A stretch of 22,607 bases of DNA from CAZTDD01 sp964612675 (GCA_964612675.1 CAZTDD010000111.1:1-22607), one strand, 5' to 3'. Shown: positions 8,017-16,127, numbered from the stretch's first letter. Program-made: numbers and translations. The notes: a model not told the origin generated them from the sequence alone.

Positions 8017-8052
8017 AAGGGCTGCAAATCGCGGGTGCGACGGGCAGCCCTT
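8017..8052 (+). promoter_or_regulatory. Leader hairpin upstream of ABC-F gene (possible attenuator)
   Basis: AAGGGCTGC (8017-8025) pairs perfectly with GCAGCCCTT (8044-8052), a 9-bp stem. An inner TCGC/GCGA stem closes a GGGT loop across a symmetrical 3x3 internal loop. The stem ends in TTTT (8051-8054), then CATTTA, so it resembles a weak intrinsic terminator. No gene precedes it on this strand. It sits between the promoter and the ABC-F start, where attenuators are known in antibiotic-resistance ABC-F genes. Regulation is inference. Confidence 0.5.
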
Positions 8053-8085
8053 TTCATTTACGATTGTTTCAGGGGACTTGATACA

Positions 8086-9699
8086 ATGTTGACACTATCG
8101 GGTGTCACAGTGGCTTACGGTGACCGAAAGGTATTGGACGAAGTTACATGGCACGTTGGGGACAATGACCGGGTCGGTCTCGTCGGACCCAATGGAGAGG
8201 GGAAGAGCACGCTGCTAAAAGTGGCCTGCGGGAAGATCCGTCCTCAGTGTGGCGATGTGATCAAGCCCAAGAACCAGACCGTCGGCTACCTGCCGCAGGA
8301 AGTCATGCGGGTGAGCGGCGTGAGTTTGTGGGATCACGTCCTCAGCGGACATCACGAAATTCTCGCGGTTGCGGCCGATTTGCACGAGTTGGAACAGAAA
8401 CTTGCCGAAGACACCGATGACGGGAAGATGGAACGCCTGCTCAAGCGATACGGTGACGTGCAGGAGGAATTCGCCCGGATCGGCGGATACGATATCGAGA
8501 CCGAGGCCGCCAGGATTATCGGCGGGCTGGGATTTCCTAAAGACCGCTGGCATGACCCGACCGAAACCTGGAGCGGAGGGTGGCAGGTCCGCATCGAACT
8601 GGCGAGGCTCCTGCTCCGTCGTCCGGACACTCTGCTCCTAGATGAGCCCACGAATTACCTGGATCTTGAGAATATAGAATGGCTTGAGAACTTCCTCGGC
8701 AATTACCCGGGGGCCGTGGTGATGGTCTCGCACGATCGCGTTTTCCTAGACCGCATTACCACCCGGACAACCGAAATCGAGATGGGTTCTTTGTACGAGC
8801 ACCGTGGTAATTACAGTTACTACGAACAACAAAAAGAACTTCGACAGCAACAAGTGGAAGCGGCCGCCAAAACCCAGGAGAAGCGCATCGAGCAAGTCGA
8901 GAAGTTTATCAACAGGTACCGGGCCGATAAGCGGCGGGCAAGACAGGTTCAAAGCCGCATCAAGATGCTTGAGAAGATGGAGACCATCGAAGTTCCCACG
9001 GAGCGCAAGCGGATCCGAGTCCGGTTCCCTCAACCGCCGCGTAGCGGCAAAGAGGTCATTAAACTGAATTCTCTCGCCAAGCAGTACGATTCTCGTCCCG
9101 TTTTTTCCGATGCGGACCTTACGATTGTGCGTGGAGAGCGCGTCGCACTTGCGGGGGTCAACGGAGCGGGGAAGTCGACAATGATGAGAATCTTGAGTGG
9201 GAGAGAAAGGCCTAGCGAAGGCAGCGTGAGCCTGGGACACAATGTGTTACCTGCGTATGTTGCTCAGGACAGGGCGGATAATCTCGTCGGTCGACAGACG
9301 ATCCTGGAGGAGATGGAAGACGGTGCTTCCGATGAGGCACGAGCCAACATCCGGGGCATCCTGGGAGCGTTTCTCTTCAGCGGCGACGATGTGCTCAAAC
9401 CCGTACGAGTTCTCTCAGGGGGAGAGAAAACACGGCTTGGGCTTGCCAAACTCCTGTGTAGTCCATGCAACCTACTGCTTTTGGACGAGCCGACGAATCA
9501 TCTGGATTTGATCTCCAAAGAGGTGTTGGCCGAGGCGCTCGAGGAGTATACGGGGACGATCATATTCGTCTCGCATGACCGCCATTTCTTGCGGCGAGTC
9601 GCAACAAAAGTCATCGAAATCAAGGATCACGTAGTAACCGAGTTTCCTTGGCCGTATGAAGATTATGAATGGTGGAAAAAGAACGAAGAGTCACTATAG
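8086..9699 (+). CDS. ABC-F family ATPase (ribosome-associated, Uup/EttA/Msr type)
   Basis: This 537-residue soluble protein has two ABC nucleotide-binding domains and no membrane segments. Domain 1 has Walker A GPNGEGKST (34-42), signature SGG at 163-165 and Walker B with the ABC-F hallmark LLLDEPTNYLD (183-193). Domain 2 has GVNGAGKST (357-365), LSGGEKTRLGLAKLL (443-457) and LLLLDEPTNHLD (463-474). A basic, helical interdomain linker (about 240-315, rich in Arg, Lys and Gln) corresponds to the P-site tRNA interaction motif of this family. ABC-F proteins bind the ribosomal E site, where they relieve stalling or protect against antibiotics; which one applies here cannot be told from sequence. 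The start is set by AGGGG 10 nt upstream and by homology to family N-termini; an in-frame ATG at 7975 lies inside the promoter. It is monocistronic, ending at a long hairpin. Confidence 0.93.
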   Translation: MLTLSGVTVAYGDRKVLDEVTWHVGDNDRVGLVGPNGEGKSTLLKVACGKIRPQCGDVIKPKNQTVGYLPQEVMRVSGVSLWDHVLSGHHEILAVAADLHELEQKLAEDTDDGKMERLLKRYGDVQEEFARIGGYDIETEAARIIGGLGFPKDRWHDPTETWSGGWQVRIELARLLLRRPDTLLLDEPTNYLDLENIEWLENFLGNYPGAVVMVSHDRVFLDRITTRTTEIEMGSLYEHRGNYSYYEQQKELRQQQVEAAAKTQEKRIEQVEKFINRYRADKRRARQVQSRIKMLEKMETIEVPTERKRIRVRFPQPPRSGKEVIKLNSLAKQYDSRPVFSDADLTIVRGERVALAGVNGAGKSTMMRILSGRERPSEGSVSLGHNVLPAYVAQDRADNLVGRQTILEEMEDGASDEARANIRGILGAFLFSGDDVLKPVRVLSGGEKTRLGLAKLLCSPCNLLLLDEPTNHLDLISKEVLAEALEEYTGTIIFVSHDRHFLRRVATKVIEIKDHVVTEFPWPYEDYEWWKKNEESL

Positions 9700-9701
9700 G
9701 A

Positions 9702-9733
9702 ACCGGGGAGCGACGATTGGATCGCTCCCCGGT
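9702..9733. terminator. Bidirectional hairpin between convergent ABC-F and ferredoxin genes
   Basis: ACCGGGGAGCGA (9702-9713) and TCGCTCCCCGGT (9722-9733) form a perfect 12-bp GC-rich stem with an 8-nt loop, 3 nt after the ABC-F stop and 41 nt from the ferredoxin stop. It lacks a U-run in either direction. Its position between converging genes argues for a shared transcript end. Confidence 0.6.
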
Positions 9734-9773
9734 CCTGTGAAACTGGCTATACGAACGGGACAAGTAGTACTGC

Positions 9774-9950
9774 TTACTCCTTCATGGAGATGGCTTCATT
9801 CGGGCAGGTTTCTATACAAACTTCGCAGTCCGAACATTCGTCTTCATCGACTCTGGCCTTGCCATCCACGACCGCTATGGCTCCGGTGGGGCAGGAGTCG
9901 ACGCAATCTTCGCAGCCATCACACTTTTCAAGATCCACAATTGCCGGCAT
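9774..9950 (-). CDS. Small 2[4Fe-4S] ferredoxin
   Basis: This 58-residue protein, MPAIVDLEKCDGC..., contains two complete bacterial ferredoxin motifs of the form C-x-x-C-x-x-C-x-x-x-C-P. The first has cysteines at 10, 13, 16 and 20, the second at 39, 42, 45 and 49. Each can hold one [4Fe-4S] cluster in the usual arrangement where the fourth Cys of one motif serves the other cluster. The length and the acidic composition fit clostridial-type low-potential electron carriers. GGAGG lies 7 nt before the ATG, an unusually strong ribosome site. No redox partner is next to it: the upstream neighbour is a metallophosphoesterase, 216 bp away, and the downstream neighbour is the convergent ABC-F gene. 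It is probably a single-gene unit. Confidence 0.95.
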   Translation of the reverse strand: MPAIVDLEKCDGCEDCVDSCPTGAIAVVDGKARVDEDECSDCEVCIETCPNEAISMKE

Positions 9951-9992
9951 AACAGTTCCTCCTTACAGAACTTCTTCTTGCGTTTATTTGCT

Positions 9993-10044
9993 GAGACGTC
10001 TCTACGTCCCGCTTCAAATCCGCATGCGGAAAAGAGTTTTCCAC
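9993..10044. other. Cluster of small palindromes upstream of the ferredoxin gene
   Basis: Three symmetrical elements lie in the 9951-10166 gap: GAGACGTCTC (9993-10002), TCCGCATGCGGA (10019-10030) and the hairpin GGAAAA-GAG-TTTTCC (10028-10042). They could be operator sites for the ferredoxin gene or the 3' end of the phosphoesterase transcript. Nothing else is visible in this 216-bp gap. Confidence 0.3.
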
Positions 10045-10166
10045 GCCGAGGGCCTCAGGAAAAGGGTAACCTGGATTCTTGAGCCAATACCACTGTTTCC
10101 GCTGCGCTCACGAGCTGCTTCGAGGTCCTATCTGTGCCCAATTTCTCCAACCTTACACGCCGTAAA

Positions 10167-12248
10167 TCACAGCTCCAGATCGGCGAATTCAACCGGTTCG
10201 CTACCTTCTGCACTGAATGAGGGTATCCACTCGCTCAGCTCTCCGGTGACCCCGTCCTTTCGGCTCACATTAATGCGCCACGTTATGTCTTCGAGGCTGC
10301 CGGCGGATAACGCATACAACGGAATCGCCACCTCGGCTGACCATCCCATACCGGCGATATTGGTGGTTGCAGCAACGTCGCTCGACCATTCGGACTTACC
10401 CCAACGCATGTCCAGAATGTCTCCGTTCGAGCTGATATAGAAACGGTATACTCCCTCACCATTCCATATATGCACGCCGATGTTCTCCGCGAGAACAAGA
10501 TCCTCATTATCGCGGCCTGTGAACGGAGACCTCCCCAATTTGAGAGGATCTTGTTCAACCCGTGCGCCGACAAACAGCATCTCGTCGTTCTTCATTAACC
10601 GGATCTCTGTTTGGGATGCGGGGACATCGGTTCCGGCGTTTGTCACAAAGCGTTCAATAACAAAGGCGCGCTCCCAGTCGCGCTCCGTTAACTGCCCATC
10701 AATCAACGGGGCCTGATCGATATCCCGCGGGTCGGCCTCCTCTTCCGCGAACACGCGCATCGGATGTAATCGGATACTGTCGTTACGAAAGCCCACCGGG
10801 AGGTTCCCGTATTCTTGTGTGCCGGTGGCCGGGGAAAGACGTAGAAGCAGGCTCGGAAGGGGGTAGAGATCCCGAACACGTGCCTCAGCCTGGATTGGAA
10901 TGCTCAAGAGGTGCCCCGGCCGCAAGTCAACCTTGAACCGTCGAGGCTGGATCTCCCACGCGGCCGAGCTGTGCCAATCGCCTCGGAGAGTCACAGGACT
11001 CTGGAACTCGGTGGGGGTTTCCAGACGTACCTCGATCTCGCAATTCCGTCTGTCAGCTTCAACAGGCGGTCGCGTCGACAGCCTGCGCTGGAGGCGCTCT
11101 TCGAGGACAAGCGACCCGAGCGCGATATACTCTTCCGGTGAAGGATAGGATTGCTTATCCAGGATGAATGCGTCGATGCCTCTCCCATCGCTGTCAATCG
11201 TCCTTCCGACGATGCGGTCTCCACCAACATCCAAAACGACATAATGATGGACCGATGCTCTGAATGCAGAATATGGCTGTTGGACAGTCGGATGGAGAGT
11301 CGCACCACCGCCCCCGGCGGCAAGATGGACTATGCCGCGGCGCGGCGTTTCCTCAACAGGACCAATCGGATATGTTCGATGGTAGTAGTGATCTCGCCCG
11401 CCAAGTACCAAGTCGACGTCGTTCTCTTGAAACAACCTCTGTAGCGTCGATCCAAACATCGGGCCGCGCCTGAAAGGATGTGCGTTGAAGAGTGTGTGGT
11501 GAAGAAGGACGAGCGTCCACTCTTTGTTATTCGTTCGAAGGTCCTGAAGAAACCACCGGTATTGTTCACTGCCTTCATCGCATGGTAGACAGGTATTCAA
11601 ACCGACAACATGAACGTTGGCATAGTCGGTCGACCACCAAGTCTCTTTTCCGGGAAGGGATAGATAGTTGTAATAGTGTCGGGATTCCTCTTCGTGTTCT
11701 CCGGGAACGGCAAACCAGGGGATTGAGGATGCGAAAGCCTGAATCGGATCGAAGAATTCCGGTTTCCATGCATCATACAGGTTCCCGCTCGATACCAGAT
11801 CGCCCGTATGAAGGATAAGGTCGGGCTGTTCGTCGGCAATCGCTTGGGCAATTCTTGCATGGATCTGGGGATTGCCCTGCGATTCACCGTAGACCACGAT
11901 CCGGCATTGACGTGCCTCTGCAGGTGGCGCCGTTGTAAACTTTGCAGGTGCCAGGAGTTGACTGCCCCAGGCACACCGGTAGTGGTAGGTGGTGCCGGGT
12001 TCCAAACCGCTCAGGGTAACCTGGTGGATTTTTGCGGCCTGAGCCTCTGCTGCGGAATCCAGCAACATATCTTCTCCGTAAACCACCTTGCCGACCACAG
12101 CGGAAGTGGTTTCCCACATGATTGTTATGGAATCGGATGTGACGTTTTGGAGGTAAGGGCCGATCACCAAATCGGTGGGCTGGGCTCCTGCTGTGTTCAA
12201 TGACAGCAATAGAGGAATCAATAGAAGGCATCGGATTGTACGGGACAT
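10167..12248 (-). CDS. Exported metallophosphoesterase with Fn3-like N-terminus and CBM9-like C-terminus, altered metal motifs
   Basis: This 693-residue protein has a signal peptide (MSRTIRCLLLIPLLLSLNTAGA). Residues 24-108 form a fibronectin-III/purple-acid-phosphatase-like N-terminal domain (GPYLQNVTSDSITIMWET, then GLEPGTTYHY). Residues 115-360 form a calcineurin-like phosphoesterase core. Its motifs are YGES at 120-123, HTGD at 147-150, PGEHE at 182-186, HH at 250-251 and GGRDHYYHR at 283-291. The family normally has G-D, G-D, G-N-H-E, H and G-H-x-H. So Asp is Glu at 122, Asn is Glu at 184 and the first His of the last motif is Arg at 285. Residues about 508-693 resemble the family 9 carbohydrate-binding/DOMON-like sandwich (PLIDGQLTERDWERA). 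GGAG lies 9 nt before the ATG. It may be a periplasmic phosphoesterase with changed metal use or a degenerate binding protein. Confidence 0.85.
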   Translation of the reverse strand: MSRTIRCLLLIPLLLSLNTAGAQPTDLVIGPYLQNVTSDSITIMWETTSAVVGKVVYGEDMLLDSAAEAQAAKIHQVTLSGLEPGTTYHYRCAWGSQLLAPAKFTTAPPAEARQCRIVVYGESQGNPQIHARIAQAIADEQPDLILHTGDLVSSGNLYDAWKPEFFDPIQAFASSIPWFAVPGEHEEESRHYYNYLSLPGKETWWSTDYANVHVVGLNTCLPCDEGSEQYRWFLQDLRTNNKEWTLVLLHHTLFNAHPFRRGPMFGSTLQRLFQENDVDLVLGGRDHYYHRTYPIGPVEETPRRGIVHLAAGGGGATLHPTVQQPYSAFRASVHHYVVLDVGGDRIVGRTIDSDGRGIDAFILDKQSYPSPEEYIALGSLVLEERLQRRLSTRPPVEADRRNCEIEVRLETPTEFQSPVTLRGDWHSSAAWEIQPRRFKVDLRPGHLLSIPIQAEARVRDLYPLPSLLLRLSPATGTQEYGNLPVGFRNDSIRLHPMRVFAEEEADPRDIDQAPLIDGQLTERDWERAFVIERFVTNAGTDVPASQTEIRLMKNDEMLFVGARVEQDPLKLGRSPFTGRDNEDLVLAENIGVHIWNGEGVYRFYISSNGDILDMRWGKSEWSSDVAATTNIAGMGWSAEVAIPLYALSAGSLEDITWRINVSRKDGVTGELSEWIPSFSAEGSEPVEFADLEL

Positions 12249-12358
12249 CCTGTTTTCTCCTTTGACCGATGATGGGTTCCAAGGACTCTGAACATCTTAG
12301 TCGGAAACCCTCCCCAACTTGAAGGATTCACTACAGTGGCTTCACTTCCCGACTGAAT

Positions 12359-12386
12359 CCATCAGGATTACGTTCTATCCTGATGG
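12359..12386. promoter_or_regulatory. Perfect 10-bp inverted repeat in divergent promoter region
   Basis: CCATCAGGAT (12359-12368) and ATCCTGATGG (12377-12386) are exact reverse complements around an 8-nt centre. The element lies 111 bp from the phosphoesterase start and 60 bp from the glycosyltransferase start. Both genes read away from it, so it is not their terminator. It fits an operator for a dimeric regulator or a 5'-leader hairpin. No clear -35/-10 pair was found beside it. Confidence 0.5.
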
Positions 12387-12445
12387 TACTAGTGTCGTTC
12401 TTTTAACGTCTCGACTCGGTACGTTGGAACCGTCCGGATGGTCAA

Positions 12446-14326
12446 ATGTCCAAGAACTGGCTACCTCTCTCCTCATTTCCTTCTAAGATCGTTGAAGCAA
12501 ATCTGACTCTCCTACGCGGGCAGTCTCCGGATACAGCAGCGAGTATCGAAGAGGCAAGTACGGAAGGTATTGAATTGCAGTCGTACGAACGTGGCCTGTT
12601 CTTGATGCGCCGTCAACAGGAGAACCGCTGTGTCATGATTCACGGTTCGGAACCGCTGGACCGGGAAATCGTCGCCGATCTGGCTCGTGCGAAGCAGGCA
12701 TTCGAGGGGGACGCCTGGGTGGTTGTGCTTGTCGGTGTAGGTTTGGGGTATGTCGCCTCGGAGATAGCCAAATTTCTGGGGGAGAAATACCCAGGTCAGG
12801 CGCGAGGTCTTGTTTGCATTGAAGACAATCCGGGATATCTCAAAGCGGCGTTCAGTGTTTACGACAGTCGGCAGGTTCTGTCTTTGCGACGAACTTTTTG
12901 GATAACAGGACCTCACACCGAAGATCGCATCCGTTGGATTGTCCATCAGCACGATCTTGGTGTTCTCGAACCCGACCAAATTGTCTTTCTGCCCGGCAGA
13001 CCTCTGCTCGAACCCGGCGATGCGCAGCGTTTGATGCGCTTGACCGAAGTGTTCCGGGACACGTTGGAAAGGCATCGACGGACATTTCACGACCTGCGGC
13101 TGCGAGCCGCACGCAAATATTCGGATCGCTCTTCCGGCCCGATCAGGTCGGTGTGGTCGCATGGCGCAAGCGATTCCGTTTGGGGGTGGATCACGAGGGA
13201 CGCCGTTGCTGGATTTCAGGATATTGGTCTCGAATCGTCCATGCTCATCATGAACGATTATTTCTTCACCCGATGGTTTCGAGCGCAAGCGGAGTTTCTT
13301 CGCACGCTTCCGGATGCTCTTATCTTTTTGAACCACTCTTCCGAGTTTCTCGGAGCGTTCTGCCGTGAGTATCGTTTCCCCCGGTTCATCTGGTATGTGG
13401 ACGATCCGGCGAATAGTGTTTCCGTACCTCATCACACGGACGATTTCCTATTTACAGTGACTCCCTCGTTTCGGAAATCACTCGACGATCTTGGCGGAAC
13501 GTTTCTCGGAGACATTCCCATCGCGACCTCACGAAATCGCAAGGAGGGAGAGCTGCGCGACGAATACCGTTCTGAGGTCAGTTATGTCGGGTCGGTCACG
13601 GATTCCTCCGCAGTGCGTGAGAAAATCGACAAGCGTTTCTCGGAATGGCTCGATAGTGTGGTCACGAAACGAATGGAGGAGCCTTTCCTCTCTTGTGAGC
13701 AGATCCTCGGCGAATATCCTCCGCCCCGAGGAGGCATGTTGGAGTTCCTGGCTGCTATTGCCGCATTGGTCCGCAAAGCGCGCTATATGACAGACCATCA
13801 GCAAATTGAGTATTATCTATACATTGAGGCGAACACACGCCGTCGGCTGTGGTTTGTAGAAGCGTTGGCCGATTTCGATTTGGCCGTTTACGGTCCCGAT
13901 GACTGGCTGCGTCTGCTTCCAGATCATCTCCGGCACTGCTTCCGAGGAGTTGTCCCCACCGAGCGGGACTTAGCTTCCGTGTATCGATCGAGTACGATCA
14001 ACTTGAACATCAATGCACTTCAGGGCTTTTCGTTTGTGAACATCCGCAACTTTGACGTGCCCGTCTACGGTGGTTTTCTCCTTTCGGAATGGGTACCCTG
14101 TGCCGCAGATTTCTTTGAACCGGACGAAGAGATGGTCTTCTTCGAGGGCATTGAAGATCTCGTCCGAAAAGTGGGATACTATCTGGAACACCCTCATGAG
14201 AGGCAGGAGAGGATCGAGCAAGCGCGCCGCCGCATTCAGTCAGATCATCTTTACGGATTTCGTATGAAACAGATGTTGGATCTGTATTACGAGTATCAAC
14301 AGAGAACGGAAAGAGGCACCGAATGA
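12446..14326 (+). CDS. Glycosyltransferase, Maf-like N-terminus and CgeB-like C-terminus
   Basis: This 626-residue protein has no signal peptide. The N-terminal part (about 40-220) includes a Rossmann-like VVLVGVGLGYVASEI (93-107) followed by an acidic strand end GLVCIEDNP (121-129). This recalls the N-terminal domain of Maf/DUF115 flagellin glycosyltransferases. The middle and C-terminal parts (about 235-615) resemble CgeB/DUF3880-type GT-B transferases: WYVDDP at 316-321, YVGSVTDS at 380-387 and a late block at about 512-545 (YRSSTINLNIN, then GFSFVNIRNFDVPVYGGFLLSEW). A helical tail typical of glycosyl-transferases-1 domains follows. It probably transfers sugars to a protein or cell-surface acceptor; donor and acceptor are unknown. 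The stop overlaps the next start (ATGA at 14323-14326), so translation is coupled to an ABC permease. Its ribosome site is weak (GGATGG, 5 nt). Confidence 0.8.
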   Translation: MSKNWLPLSSFPSKIVEANLTLLRGQSPDTAASIEEASTEGIELQSYERGLFLMRRQQENRCVMIHGSEPLDREIVADLARAKQAFEGDAWVVVLVGVGLGYVASEIAKFLGEKYPGQARGLVCIEDNPGYLKAAFSVYDSRQVLSLRRTFWITGPHTEDRIRWIVHQHDLGVLEPDQIVFLPGRPLLEPGDAQRLMRLTEVFRDTLERHRRTFHDLRLRAARKYSDRSSGPIRSVWSHGASDSVWGWITRDAVAGFQDIGLESSMLIMNDYFFTRWFRAQAEFLRTLPDALIFLNHSSEFLGAFCREYRFPRFIWYVDDPANSVSVPHHTDDFLFTVTPSFRKSLDDLGGTFLGDIPIATSRNRKEGELRDEYRSEVSYVGSVTDSSAVREKIDKRFSEWLDSVVTKRMEEPFLSCEQILGEYPPPRGGMLEFLAAIAALVRKARYMTDHQQIEYYLYIEANTRRRLWFVEALADFDLAVYGPDDWLRLLPDHLRHCFRGVVPTERDLASVYRSSTINLNINALQGFSFVNIRNFDVPVYGGFLLSEWVPCAADFFEPDEEMVFFEGIEDLVRKVGYYLEHPHERQERIEQARRRIQSDHLYGFRMKQMLDLYYEYQQRTERGTE

Positions 14327-15249
14327 CCGGTTACGCAATTCGCCGTCTCGTTCAAGCGATCCCTGTTCTTCTCGGGGTGACGTCGATCACGTTTCTCCTG
14401 ATCTATGTCATTCCCGCCGATCCCGCACGGCTCATGATGGGGATGCGTGCCGATCTTGCTACCGTCGAATCGATGCGCGAGGAACTGGGGTTAAACGATC
14501 CACTTTACGTTCAGTACGGCCGTTTTTTGTGGAACGCCGTTCAAGGAGATCTCGGACGGAGTTTCGCGACGAACCGCGATGTTCTCGAATCGATCCTCGA
14601 ACGACTTCCCGCTACGTTCCTTTTGGCGTTCGCATCGATTTTTTTTGCTATCGTTGTTGGGATTCCTCTCGGGGTGATTTCCGCCATGCGGCGGAATTCG
14701 TTTCTCGATTTCACCTCGATGTTTTTTGCGCTTGCCGGAATCTCCATTCCCGTCTTCTTCCTGGGCATACTTCTGTCGTGGATATTCGGTTTCGAACTAC
14801 GTTTGTTTCCTGTGACGGGGTACGTCGACGAGCGCGGCCTTGCGGCGCTGGTGCTTCCGGCCATAACGCTGGGTACTCGCCCACTTGCATTGGTGGCCCG
14901 CTTGATGCGCTCCAGCATGCTGGAGATCCTGCGTAGAGAATACATCACAGCGGCTCGGGCGAGGGGGGCTTCCGAATGGCTGGTCATTTTTAAGCATGCT
15001 CTGATTAATGCATTCAATCCGGTCCTGACCGCGATAACCGGTTCGCTGGCCGCTCTCCTGGCGGGTGCATTTTTCGTTGAATTCATCTTTCAATGGCCGG
15101 GGATGGGGCTGCTCGCGATTCGTGCGATCCGGACGCTGGATGTGACCATGATTCAGGGAACCGTTCTTGTCGCGGCGATCATTTTTGTGTTTGTAAATCT
15201 TGTCGCCGATCTTTTATACCGAATACTCGACCCAAGGGTCAAATTATGA
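14323..15249 (+). CDS. ABC transporter permease, DppB/OppB family
   Basis: This 308-residue inner-membrane protein begins TGYAIRRLVQAIPVLLGVTS, the standard first helix of peptide/nickel permease subunit B. Segments D-P-A-R-L-M-M-G (33-40), ELGLNDPLYVQYGRF (54-68) and G-D-L-G-R-S (75-80) are family hallmarks of the first periplasmic region. About six membrane helices are visible. The EAA coupling loop is YITAARARGASEWLVIFKH (207-225). The protein should pair with the DppC-type permease encoded next, through an overlapping ATGA. The upstream overlap with the glycosyltransferase stop means all three are probably made from one mRNA. Neither the ATPases (DppD/F type) nor a substrate-binding protein is visible, so they must be encoded elsewhere. 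Substrate (di- or oligopeptide, or another small solute) cannot be assigned. Confidence 0.92.
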   Translation: MTGYAIRRLVQAIPVLLGVTSITFLLIYVIPADPARLMMGMRADLATVESMREELGLNDPLYVQYGRFLWNAVQGDLGRSFATNRDVLESILERLPATFLLAFASIFFAIVVGIPLGVISAMRRNSFLDFTSMFFALAGISIPVFFLGILLSWIFGFELRLFPVTGYVDERGLAALVLPAITLGTRPLALVARLMRSSMLEILRREYITAARARGASEWLVIFKHALINAFNPVLTAITGSLAALLAGAFFVEFIFQWPGMGLLAIRAIRTLDVTMIQGTVLVAAIIFVFVNLVADLLYRILDPRVKL

Positions 15250-16127
15250 CTGAAGCAGCAGCAACTGAAATGACGTGGCGTGGACTCTGGAAAGAAATCC
15301 GCAAAGAGAAGATCGCGCTGATTGGCTTGATCCTTATCGTGATTCTTGTGCTGCTCGCTTTTCTTGCCCCGCTCATCGCCAAACATACCTATACTCACCA
15401 GACGCTGGAAGACAAAGTCGAGTCGCCGTCCGCCGAATACTGGATGGGGACCGATCGGTTCGGCCGTGACGTGTTCGCCCGTGTCTTGCACGGCGCGAGA
15501 ATCTCGCTTTTCGTGGGATTCGTGTCGCAAGGGATCGCGATTCTGATCGGGATTCCTATCGGTGCATTGGGCGGCTATTTCCGGGGGTGGATCGATGACA
15601 TCGTGATGTGGCTGATCAGTGTTTTCTGGTCGTTTCCTCCGTTTTTGCTCATCATGGCCGTGAGTATCTCGCTGCCGGATACCTTTCCCGGCATTGTCCG
15701 GGTGTTTGTGGCCGTTGGTGTGGTGAGTTGGATCGGGGTTGCCCGAATTGTGCGGGGGCAGTTTGTCTCGGAAAAAGAGAATGCCTATGTCGAGGCGGCG
15801 CGTGCACTCGGATACAGCCATTTGCGCATAATTTTCCGGCATATCCTTCCGAATACATTCCCACCGTTGACCGTTGTGGTCACGTTGGGGTTTGCGAGCG
15901 CCATCCTTGCAGAGGCGGGGCTCAGTTTTCTTGGGCTTGGCGTTCAACCGCCGACTCCGAGCTGGGGGCAAATGATACGAGACGGGTACGGGTACATTGT
16001 AATCGGTACGGGGTGGTGGATGTCGGTGTTCCCCGGCCTGGCGATTATGCTTGCTGTTCTGGCGTTCAACTTCCTCGGCGACGGACTGCGCGATTTGCTC
16101 GATCCACGTCTGCGCGGAAGTCGTTGA
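15246..16127 (+). CDS. ABC transporter permease, DppC/OppC family
   Basis: This is a 293-residue inner-membrane protein. It has the OppC N-terminal cytosolic segment and first helix (ALIGLILIVILVLLAFLAPL, 24-43). The family signature YWMGTDRFGRDVFARVLHG is at 65-83, followed by a five-helix core. The EAA loop is YVEAARALGYSHLRIIFRH (181-199). The C-terminus has LAEAGLSFLGLGVQPPTPSW (221-240) and ends G-D-G-L-R-D-L-L-D-P-R-L. It forms the heterodimeric channel with the DppB-type protein before it. The start is taken at 15246, where ATGA overlaps the preceding stop. An in-frame ATG at 15093 would place 51 non-homologous residues inside the upstream gene. It is the last gene of the glycosyltransferase/permease operon; a hairpin lies about 80 nt downstream. 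Confidence 0.93.
   Translation: MTEAAATEMTWRGLWKEIRKEKIALIGLILIVILVLLAFLAPLIAKHTYTHQTLEDKVESPSAEYWMGTDRFGRDVFARVLHGARISLFVGFVSQGIAILIGIPIGALGGYFRGWIDDIVMWLISVFWSFPPFLLIMAVSISLPDTFPGIVRVFVAVGVVSWIGVARIVRGQFVSEKENAYVEAARALGYSHLRIIFRHILPNTFPPLTVVVTLGFASAILAEAGLSFLGLGVQPPTPSWGQMIRDGYGYIVIGTGWWMSVFPGLAIMLAVLAFNFLGDGLRDLLDPRLRGSR

Larger units (their letters stand above)
7744..8085. other. Divergent intergenic region between mosaic FG-GAP gene and ABC-F gene
   Basis: These 342 bp separate two divergently read starts. The right part carries a strong promoter (7975-8003) and a leader hairpin (8017-8052) for the ABC-F gene, described separately. For the minus-strand gene I see only the ribosome site and no convincing -35/-10 pair. 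The stretch 7750-7970 shows no other coding or RNA signal. Confidence 0.6.

Noticed and set aside
9784..10440. 218-codon plus-strand frame
   Set aside because: It covers the ferredoxin gene and the end of the phosphoesterase in antisense. The ferredoxin reading has eight correctly spaced cysteines and a strong ribosome site.
12512..13435. 307-codon minus-strand frame
   Set aside because: It lies entirely antisense to the well-supported glycosyltransferase and its translation has no recognisable domain or normal composition.
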